A stretch of DNA of 64,000 bases from Sinohyriopsis cumingii. Taxonomy: Eukaryota; Mollusca; Bivalvia; Unionida; Unionidae. Positions 54,900 to 64,000 of this stretch are shown one piece after another; positions within the stretch are counted from its first letter, which is position 1, and the number at the start of each line of letters is the position of its first letter. The translations under genes and the position numbers were made by a program. The stretch is from NCBI GenBank assembly GCA_028554795.2, contig CM068830.1, positions 112,719,214 to 112,783,213 on the forward strand, in the 5' to 3' direction. A model generated the notes under the pieces. The model had not been told where the DNA came from. It was given only the letters and a program-made list of their open reading frames with translations, and searched no databases.

Positions 54900-56330
54900 T
54901 AGAAATAAGAGCATTTGGAATAGGTCTGTCTTGATTCTGATGTCTATTCTTTTTTAATTTGTAGCAATTAGAAATAACGCGTCCTTTCTTCTTGCAATAG
55001 GTCCAAGTAGGAAAGACAATGATCTTTGATCAAGCTTATCTGAAGGTTGAGTTTTAGACGTTGTGCCAGTTTGAAATTTAGAAGGAGTTGTATTAGACTG
55101 AAATAATTTCTGTCATTAGAATGTTGAGTGGAAATATCATTTGCAAAAGGAAGTTTATGAGTTTAATGAATACTCATCAACATCAGTATTTTCCAAGATT
55201 TGTATCTTATGCTCGTCAATATAAGTTTTTTTCTTGTAATACAAGATGTTTGAAACTTTCATATCTTGTTCAACTTTTTATGCTAAGCACTATCTATTAA
55301 ATAACTGCTCTTTTTCTCATGCAAATTCGACATTAGTCTCTCCAGCTTCTTTTGTTATAGCTTCTGAATTTTTGCAGATTAGCTTCAGGGACTAACCCAT
55401 AACCCCTTAAGATGCATTCCTTAACCGCATTATAGCCACCACTTTGGTGAACTGACAGTGAATTGTAAATGTCACTAGCTTTGCCACTAAGTACACATTA
55501 TAATAATTGATTCCAATGCTCCTTTGGCCATTTCCAATTTTCAGCAACCTTTTCAAAACGAGGAAAATATTTGTCTACGTCTCTTTTTCTGAAAGGAGGC
55601 ACTCACCCAACATTCTTTGCAAAATCAAAACTTAAATTTGTATTTGAAGTGGGAATGTGCTTTTAACTTGCCAGCTGCACGTGTTTTATTCTAAACTTTT
55701 ATTCTCAACTGATATTCGCTCTCTTCCTTCTCTCTTTGCAATTGCATTTGTATCTCTCACTTTCTTCATTTTGTAACTGCATCTGCATCTGTTCCTCTTC
55801 TTTCCCCGATTGTAAATGCATTTGCTCCTGTTGTAACTGAATTTGTCTTCCTATCTTTTTACTTTCTTATCTAATTTCATTTGTTTTACTTTCCCTTTTT
55901 CCTATCTCTCTCTCTCTCCTCTTTCTCAAATTGTAACTGCATTTGTTTTTCTTCTTTCTGAAGTTCCAGTTTCCTTAACTCTAATTTCATCCTGTATTTT
56001 ATTTTTAATTTCTTTACTTTTATGTCAGAGTCTGATACACACTGATCGAAATTAAAGCACTTTTATCCAAAGCATTCTTTCCTCTCAAATACTGGACCAA
56101 CATCTTTTTTTGTTTTTTGCTTCGATAAGGAAGGTTTTACCTCAGAACGATCATACTTTCTGGCAAGTTGAATCGATTCATCTTTTTGCAAAAGATCTAA
56201 TTGTTACTGGGATGGACTTGAAAGAAAGATTTCCACTATTGGTGACATTGTATGAAAAGGTTGCCACTAAAGATTTCAAAGTTGTAAAATACTACTTGGG
56301 ATTTAAAAAGCTAGGGGGATTGAAATTTCA
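54900..56330 (-). pseudogene. gag region of the Gmr1-like element
   Basis: Decayed frames on the minus strand. Near 56220-56100 there is a Lys-rich N-terminal helix (LLQKDESIQLARKYDRSEVK). A coiled coil of Lys/Glu/Gln follows (KLELRKLELQKEEKQMQL-like). Near 55610-55380 the SCAN-like capsid core contains VDKYFPRFEKVAENWKWPKE, GKASDIYNSLSVHQSGGYNA and LRGYGLVPEANLQKFRSYNK. It is the same protein as the gag split by the Polinton. Plus-strand open frames here, such as 56110-56349, are shadows. Confidence 0.65.
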
Positions 56331-56398
56331 AAAAAAAGAAGTTTTCTGAAATATTTAACCGAACTTCATATATCCAAGGACGAGCGACCCACTTTCTT

Positions 56399-57282
56399 TG
56401 TTACTTGGTTAAGTTCTGATAAACAATAACAAGAAAAACGTGAAGACAACAAGCTTTACAAAATTTAAGAAATAACGTGTATTTCCCTTGAAAAACAAGG
56501 TAAAAATGAGGAAAAGAAGTTACGGTTTTAAGAATCAGATTCAAACACAATCCAAGAATAAAATTTAGAAGCCCTATTATTAAATGTTTCTAATGAATTT
56601 GAGTTCGAGTCCAGACGAAAATCCAATATGGAAGGCGATGACGTATACTATAACCAGTATAGTAATGACATATCTACAGTTCTTTGCTGTACCAAAGGAA
56701 ATACAATTGTGGTGTTTTAGTTCCGAATAAAATTTCAATAAAAGTCTTTGTCCTGAAATTTTGTATGAGCACATAAAAATTCCCTGGGAAAATAATAACC
56801 TCTTAGAATCCAACTAATCTGAAGAAAAATTCAAATGCAAGTCCAACTGGTTACAAAAACACACCCTGATATCAAAGCGTTTAAAAGCCCAACTGAGATT
56901 ATTTCTCAAAACATTGTTATTAAACCTGACTAATGCGCAATTTCGGGAAAACAAGAATTTCTAAAAAGAACCTATTACATGTTAAAAAAAAGTCACGTAC
57001 ACCCATCACAGCCTCGATTCCACTCTTTAAATCATACATTAGGAATGAATAAAATGTTACAAATTTTGAATTAAAGCCAGGAACTAGGTCAGCATAAAGA
57101 TGCAAAGTTCTATTATTAGGTGCTTACGAAAATAAGAGTCAGGTCAAACTAATTTCTGAAGAATGTCAAAGTTCAGTAAACAAAATTACATTACTATAAC
57201 ATGTAATGGGATACAAATAATTTAAAACTAACAAACAAACAATTATATTAAATTAAAAAAATTAAATCAAATATACAGAACA
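56399..57282 (-). repeat. 5' LTR of the Gmr1-like element
   Basis: Partner of 50481-51361 (see that entry). It is 884 bp and ends in CA/TG. Confidence 0.85.
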
Positions 57283-57951
57283 TTATTATTTCTCAGAGTA
57301 AGATTAATTAAGTGGTTTCAAGGTCACACCTAGACCGTGTGACATCAAGAATGTGTCTCTTATTACAAACTTAACAGTTTTCTAAAAGATTGACCAACAT
57401 TCGGGAATATGTTTTGCGTCCTAATTAGCGTATAACTGTGTTTATTTTTTATTATATAGAACTTTGTCAGTTGGGCTCCAAACAATTGACATGTTATGTT
57501 GTACTATGTTGTGACCAGTTTGAATTGAAATTTTATTTTATTGAAGTTCAAGTGATTATTTTCCCTATAAATACATAAGTGTTTGTACAAAATTCTTGTA
57601 CAAAGACATTCAATGACATTCATACGGATTTCAAAACTGGAATAATATTTTATGTGATTCAACAAGAAACTGGTGACATAACAGCACTTCGTAGGTTACA
57701 AGAGATGTCATTGTCTTCCATTTTGGATTTCATTAGGATTAGGACTCAGTTTAAGTGAGGACTTTTTATTACTAGGACTTCTATTTTTTAAGTCTTGGAT
57801 TATATTAGGAATTGATTCGTAAAACCGTAAGTTTTTTTTCTCCCTCATTTCTTACTTGGTATTCAAGGGAAATAAATTATTTGTTAAATTTTACAAAGCT
57901 TTTTGTCTTCACTCTTTTCTGTTACTTTTTGTATGAGAGTAGACTCGTAAC
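57283..57951 (+). mobile_element. 3' part of the split plus-strand Gmr1-family LTR
   Basis: Continues the LTR begun at 50276. TTCAAGGGAAATAAATTATT, AATTTTACAAAGC and TTGTCTTCACTCTTTTCTG match the LTR 3' part, and it ends CGTAACA at 57951. No gag follows, so it is probably a solo LTR. Confidence 0.65.
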
Positions 57952-60315
57952 AATCTATTTCAAAGAGATTTGAGTAGTATTCCACACTGATGTTGCAATG
58001 TTTCTTGCTGAATTCAAAGGGGTTGCAGACTATTTATTCCCACGGTTTAGTAGTGACTAATGTATAGTTCGTTCGCGTTAGCAGATTTTGCATGTATGTT
58101 CAGAGAGACACAATTCTCGCTTTTCTTATTCATATGCGCCTAGTTAATGCAATCTCGTCCACAAAATTAACAGGATGGCTTCGTTGAATGTGTCAGAGAT
58201 TGTTTGTCTCTCTGTATATGGAACAGCGACTCTCTCCCTTTCAACTTGGATTATTGATCGTGACCTTTATTTAAAAGTCTAGCAAATGCCTGGATGCTCA
58301 TTCTGGTCTGTCAGTTCTAAAGAATAACCTACTCTAAGATTTATTTTGTACCTGTCCATTCTCAAGGACAGGATCCATTAGCTTTCTTTTTCACATAAAT
58401 TATAATATCGTATCGATTGGTATTGTTAGAAAACCCGACACAACCCCAGTTGTTTCGTTGGTATTTCGCTGGGCTTGGATCTCCGGAAGCTGGTAAAACT
58501 ATACTGATTTGCAAACTACTCCCTATGAATTATGGGAAACCGGAAGTTCTAATTTCTTGTAATTTCAACTCACATCCTTTCAATAAACCTTTTGTCACAC
58601 TTGTAAATAGCCAGTGGATAGGAGGGTGGATGGTCGGGATTTACTTCGAAAAAATGAATTGAATATTGTTTGTTTGGGATTTAATATAAATTGAAGATAC
58701 GAAATTGGTGGTCAAGAGATTTATAAAACTTCTGCGTCTTGGAGGCCAGGTTTTTTTTTTTAATTGTGTCAGTTAGGAGGTGGGTGGGGTGGATGGCCTA
58801 GTGCTCTATGAAACAAATGTTTGAATCATGTGATGGGTAGAGTATCTGTTTCTTGAAAAAGCTTTCAAAAATGACAGGCGAGTGGCCTAAGATGCCAATG
58901 AAAAAAGTGATAGGCGAGCTTGTGACATAACATATTAGTCATATTTACATAAAATGTTCGTCTGACTCTTTTGTCCTGGGCTACATTTATTTTAGCATCG
59001 AAATAATGATACTACTAATAATTGAATGTACGAACGGAATCAAATTTAATGATATTCTTTCCGCGTTTGGCATGCAGAACTCCGAATCAAGCGGGTTGGG
59101 ATATGGGTTCGAATCCTGGTATATATCATTCAATTTGGCCACAGTGGTGTGTTCAGTTGCCTCGGCACAATGTGACCTGTCATTTGATGGTGTGCCATAA
59201 GATAACAAACAATGATCGGCAGTATGACTGTATCTATGGAAATTAGTTCTGCATCACTGTATCTACACCGAAGAAATATTCATCTTAAAAAGTGCGAGCA
59301 TTTATCGAAATCTCCATGGCAGAGTAGCAAATTGTGCTGTGGCACCTGCGGTGGTGGTGGTGGTGCGATGATAGCATTTGTTATTTTGACTTAACCCAGC
59401 CAATCCTAATTAAATTCAAGCTTTTGGCAGTGGGAAAGTCGAGTTTTAAGATATGTGGTTATTAGGTGATTTACTATAATTTATATTCAGTGACAAAATA
59501 TGTGCTCACTAAATGCATTCTTCAGCAGTTATGTCATCTGATATAAGATGCAATTGGCAAGTGTTAAATCAGGTCTAAATGTTTTGACCAAAAAATAACA
59601 TTCACTCTCCAAGGACAAACTTTTAACTCAGGCAGGGATTAGCATCACCCACAGATTGGTGAAGTTTCTTTTCAGAAGTGTTTTCTTATGACATGACTCA
59701 AAAGCATATTTAATCCAGTCAAACAGATTGTGTTTATTGGTCATTCTATCAAGACCTAATTTCGCGTTTCCTTCACTTCCGTCATATACTTACCATTAGG
59801 TTAATAAAACGAGTGTATTCTTTAGTGGCTTTCACGAGAAGTTGTAAGCAGTTTTGAATGAAAGTATATTTATGTACATTGGAAGTTTAAAATAATTCAT
59901 GTTAGAATACTGTTTCCAACTTGATGAGTACAACATTTTCCGTGCACAAAGGAGTTTAATTGATAGAACAGTGTTAGTCGCAGCAACATGAATAAGTATA
60001 TGACCCTGTGACACTGAAACAAGGCAGATCATATTTCATGAGGTAATATTTACACGTAGATGCCAAATAGACTTATATTTTATGTACATGTTGTCATGGA
60101 AGTCTTCTTTTTAGTCAACAAAGAGTTATCACTGAGTTAAATTTTTCAGCATTGTGAGATTGTAGAGCTAAGCTCGGTAACAGTAAGCACATTTGTTTTG
60201 TGAGTTGTTTGGCTAAGGGTAATATCTACTTGTATAAATTACACGAATATTAACATATAGAAATTACATTAATAATGTTCGCCCTCGAATAATTACTCAA
60301 ATAATTAAATGATCA
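57952..60315. other. gene-free DNA with a possible tRNA-like SINE fragment
   Basis: No supported gene. Around 59075-59200 the word GGGTTCGAATCCTGG is a perfect polymerase III B box, within a GC-richer patch that may be a SINE relic. I found no convincing A box or target duplication. Confidence 0.35.
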
Positions 60316-60317
60316 TT

Positions 60318-60319
<2 letters not shown>

Positions 60320-60396
<77 letters not shown>

Positions 60397-60421
60397 CATG
60401 CATGCATGCATGCATGCATGC

Positions 60422-60476
<55 letters not shown>
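60320..60476. repeat. compound (AT)n(GTAT)n(GCAT)n(AT)n microsatellite
   Basis: AT dinucleotides, then tetranucleotides TATG and TGCA, then AT again to 60476. The open frame over it is an artefact. Confidence 0.92.
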
Positions 60477-60478
<2 letters not shown>

Positions 60479-61537
60479 ATGATCATTTGAATTATATACA
60501 TTGCAGTCAATGACTATGTGCGTTACTGAAGCACTCGTTATTATTAAACTTCAATGCAATATTCCTTTTCGTCGAATATCAATACCTCTTAAGAAAATGC
60601 TTCTGTTTTGTTGTTGTTGTTGTAGTTAGGTTTTTGATATTTTTTGCAAAGCCTTCAAGCTAGAGATTGGCGGTTTAAATTTTTTAACTTTTGTAAACTT
60701 CTGTTACTTTCGTCACAAAGAAAATTCACATACTCGGAGATACTCAGCGTGATAACTTTTATAATGCCTTCGGGTCTGATAGAAATGAACGTCATTTGGG
60801 TTTTTACTCTTAGTCGACAGAACACGTTTGTTTTGGTAAAGACAGGTAGAAATTTTTTGAGAAGAATGATTTTTTCTCACTTGATTCATGTTTGCTGCGA
60901 GAGGAACCACGTACGAAAACTGTAGAAAAGAACCAACCCCCATTAAAATTAACCTTATTACGTATAAAATACGATTATATTTTCTTTGGCGTTTTTTCTT
61001 TCAAGTTGTATGTATATTTTTGATAACCGCACAACAATTGCATTATGAACTATATGATCAAGTATATGCTTAAGAGAATACACAATTGAATTGAGTTGTG
61101 GTATTATTTATAATTCTTCAAAAACAGACCAATGCTATGACAGTACATTGAAAAGAAAGAGAAGATATGACATATCTACCTTATCTTGGAACGTACTGCA
61201 GGTCGATGTTTACCGAACTAAAGAAAAGACCGCATGAATATACAAAAAGTAGTTGACAGTTTGTGACTTGCAGAAAGAAAGCAGAAAATAACATTTGTTT
61301 TAGACGGTGGCAGTGTAACCTGTAATGCTGTTTAAATTTAAACTAATTAATACAAAATCAGTTATGTCTCCTATTGACAAAGGGCTACACAGGCCATTTA
61401 GGATAATTAGGCTAACACTAAAATGTGCGACATTTTTTGGAACATGATTATTATCAAAGATCGCATCTAATATACTGCTTCTTCCTTTGATGTGATACAA
61501 TTATGTTATCAACAAAACAGCCTTTGATTAAATGCAT
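60477..61537. other. gene-free AT-rich DNA
   Basis: Nothing recognisable on either strand. Confidence 0.45.
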
Positions 61538-61610
61538 GGCCCCAGGGGGTCGAGTGATCTACAGCGCTCCCTTTACCGATTACTGCCATCTGCGAGAGTT
61601 TCAGTTACCT
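61538..61610 (+). mobile_element. 5' fragment of the tRNA-derived SINE
   Basis: GGCCCCAGGGGGTCGAGTGAT, shortened here to its match with the SINE at 38204, is followed by CAGCGCTCCCTTTACCGATT and ACTGCCATCTG. Only the tRNA-like head and a few bases beyond are kept. Confidence 0.45.
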
Positions 61611-64000
61611 TAACTCTTCTATTCTCATATAAAATACCCAACAAGAAACATATATTTCCTCACAAAGCAACAGCGTTCCTTCGTATTATCTTTTGGATCA
61701 TACAGTGACTCTACTATTCTGACTAGGATCAGAAACCAATGTAGCGACCTTACAAATATCCGGACGACAATCACCTGATTGATAATCCCTTATATAAGTC
61801 TGGTGTGCAAGCGCAAGGTATATAGCATAATATTTTCATTTTGCCCTCTAGACACAGATCAAACACAAAATCTAATATTTAGCCTTAACGAAATGTTGGT
61901 TCCATCTATTCAAACACGTTTCTATTGGGCTCACCTGAACCCGAAACTGAAATTGTTTTTTAATATCTATATTTTTCGTTCACAAATAAAATGACGATAC
62001 AAAGCGTTTTAAGTAAAGTTTCTTCCTTAGATTCAAAATATAAAGGGATTTTTTTTTCTCAGACAATGCAATGAAACATTTATAGTTGATGCAGTCGTAT
62101 TGCATACTAAATGTTATTTTCTACGGGAAGGGCTTATCTTACGCTGTGAGAAATTCTTGCCCGACCCGTTTTGCATAATTTATCAAATAAACTGTTTAAA
62201 TAAAACAGAATTAATATACAGTGATGTTATGTATCTGATCGAACGATATTCATTTATTTTTCAAGGAATTTCGAGAGGATAATTTTCGAGAGTTCTACTG
62301 CAATATAAAGTTGAAAATGTTTAAAGAGGATTTCAGGTAAGTTATTCATATTTATTTCCACTTGTTTTCAGTCTTAAGATAAGTAATGATTGGATTTCAC
62401 AATATTTTGACTAAGGATGTACGGAGAGATCTACAAAATCATGTACCATAGTAAATTTAAATTTGATTTATCTGTTCATATACTTGTTGGAAGCTAGATA
62501 CCCATCTCCTAACTTACTCTGACCGTATAGTATTAATTGTTATGTATATACATATCCATCTCCAAGCGGATGAGTAACGTCTCCCTTTGTGCCTCCTTGT
62601 TTTAATTGGAGTTAGATCCCCATTTCTTAGTGAGAAGCTCGGGATATTTAATTATTAACCTAAGTCCAACAAAATAACCCAGTCGGGCACATATAATGTA
62701 GTTCCTATTGATTGAGAGGACATGTTGAGCTATCGCATGGATTCAATAATGCGGCCAATTGTGTGTGTGTGTGTGTGTGTGACCTGGGTTGTTAACGTAG
62801 CTTTAACAATTTGTCAGTCATAATGCTACGATGTCTGCTGTGTGGCAGTTCATCGTGATGTCTTTCACAGGGGCATAATGCCGCAGACATGTAGTATGAT
62901 GTTCCACCCAGTCACATTTTCCTGACACAAGGATGACCGGTCCTAACACTAAGCTCTTAATACCGAGCGCCTAGCGAGGCAGCTGTATGTACCATTTTTA
63001 TAAGTCTTATGTACGACTCAGCTGGGGTTCTAACCCGCGACCAGTGATTCCGGTATAAACAAGTCACTCCTCGTCCTCCTTCCCTGGGCACTTTTCATAA
63101 CAATACATCATACAATCAATGAGGCTGTTGACATAATTAAATTACAATTGTTGATTGTACTTCAGTATTTGTGCACACTTTTTATGGAACCAAAACCCAG
63201 ATGAATTGATATCGACCGAGTTTTTAAATGATTTCTAACTTGAACCTTCTTAAACACAGCAAAGGACGTCCGATATAATTTATATGGACCCTCTACTAGA
63301 AATGATAATTCAGAGAGCATGTGCAGATATACATTCCATACAAAGGTGACAGAGGTCAGGTAAAAGCTTATAATTGACATGATACCAGGCAGACTCCAGA
63401 GGCAAGGTATGAAGAAGAAGACTCGTACTATTGTGTTCATTACATGCTACACAATACAGTTCACGTGTATACCTACTAACGACTGAAATCTTTTGTCTGA
63501 CAAATCAATCCTACATATTGGGAATTTGGAGTGTCAAGAGACTTAGAAGATTCTGACACTAATTTATCAGCAAACCAAACCCCCTCCCCAATATAACGTT
63601 TATATTAAATTGCGTTGTAACGAAATATGACGCATTCACAAGGGTTAGGACAATACCCTGACGTACTAAGGCTTGTACTGATAAATAGGTTTGAATAAAA
63701 CGTCACTTCATACAGTTTTGAATCAAATCTCAATTGATACGCCACTGTCCGTACACATTTGATTTTTTGAGTCTATATTTTTAAATTTATCTTAAATCTA
63801 GTTTTAACGTGATAACAAATACTGGGTATTTTCAAACAAATACTGTCATAGGCTGTACCACGATAATTCATAAATTGTCTCGATAATGTGTTTAAAAAAA
63901 GTATATTTTTATTTCTGGGACAAATAAATATGAATAACTTTCGAAAATTGTCATTGTCATCATTTTGCTTAGTAATCTTCGGTTTAAATTAGTTATACAA
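61611..64000. other. gene-free AT-rich DNA, window end
   Basis: A (TG)n tract lies at 62759-62780. Around 62930-63060 a GC-richer patch with GGTTCTAACCCGCGACC may be a minus-strand SINE or other dispersed repeat. A 92-codon minus frame at 63162-63440 shows no recognisable similarity. Confidence 0.4.

Larger units (their letters stand above)
50481..57282 (-). mobile_element. Gmr1-like Ty3/gypsy LTR retrotransposon, 6.8 kb, order PR-IN-RT-RH
   Basis: A structurally complete but decayed element on the minus strand. The LTRs are 50481-51361 and 56399-57282, starting TGTT and ending CA; the lower one has perfect TGTTACGT/ACGTAACA ends. A polypurine tract (ATAGGGGGAG) directly precedes the 3' LTR. 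Reading 5'-3' on the minus strand: gag, protease, integrase, reverse transcriptase, RNase H. Having integrase before RT is the mark of Gmr1-like elements; ordinary gypsy elements have it last. A 4-bp TTAT duplication flanks it (50477-50480, 57283-57286). Confidence 0.85.

Noticed and set aside
56110-56349. 79-codon plus-strand open frame
   Set aside because: It lies over the minus-strand gag N-terminus of the Gmr1-like element, whose frame fits the family better.
58417-58662. 81-codon open frame with a GSPEAGKT stretch resembling a P-loop
   Set aside because: No Walker B, no family pattern and no splice or promoter context; chance is likelier.

Overview
The window looks like nuclear DNA of an invertebrate animal, most likely a mollusc or other lophotrochozoan. 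It is AT-rich and full of microsatellites, minisatellites and old transposons. It also carries a tRNA-derived SINE with an AAC tail. I see no complete host gene; the best host candidate is one possible exon near 14.6 kb. The species call is an inference.

The centrepiece is one Maverick/Polinton, a large self-synthesising virus-like DNA transposon, at 17771-35559 (17.8 kb). It has terminal inverted repeats of about 340-350 bp that begin AGTAGTG and a 6-bp target duplication, AACATT. It encodes a family-B DNA polymerase, packaging ATPase, chromodomain integrase, two-TM membrane protein, penton-like minor capsid protein, major capsid protein and several small basic virion proteins. The polymerase, the pX-like protein, a PW-like protein, a zinc-knuckle protein and a pVI-like protein carry in-frame stops or frame changes. 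ATPase, integrase, minor capsid and major capsid are intact. I cannot find the adenovirus-type protease usually present.

The most unusual signal is at the 3' ends of the accessory genes. Five genes, two at the left end and three at the right, are each followed 22-35 bases after the stop by a 16-base hairpin such as GGCCCTTTTCAGGGCC. An ACCCA-like flank and a purine-rich CTCGAAAAGAAA box follow. This is the layout of the 3' end of animal replication-dependent histone mRNAs (SLBP site plus U7/HDE). The core replication and virion genes lack it, and several have ordinary AATAAA signals. The three right-end genes also share a compact promoter module (GGGGATGTTTTCC, CACGTCCGCGC, TATA) and encode related helical proteins, and an 89-bp repeat array lies between two of them. 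Together this suggests accessory genes tied to the host S-phase histone-mRNA machinery.

The Polinton sits inside the gag gene of a Ty3/gypsy element: the gag reading frame runs up to the left target duplication and resumes at the right one. A second element of that type, on the minus strand at 50481-57282, has both LTRs and the order PR-IN-RT-RH (Gmr1-like). It is itself inserted in a plus-strand LTR of the same family. Other residents are a decayed canonical gypsy pol (41.3-43.8 kb, minus), a nearly full-length non-LTR retrotransposon (46.0-50.2 kb, plus) between AT microsatellites, a LINE relic (9.2-9.5 kb), a SINE at 38.2 kb, and a block at 39.3-40.2 kb made of the same sub-repeat as the Polinton TIR. 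The rest is non-coding AT-rich DNA with tandem repeats, including a 53-bp satellite at 6.4-7.9 kb.
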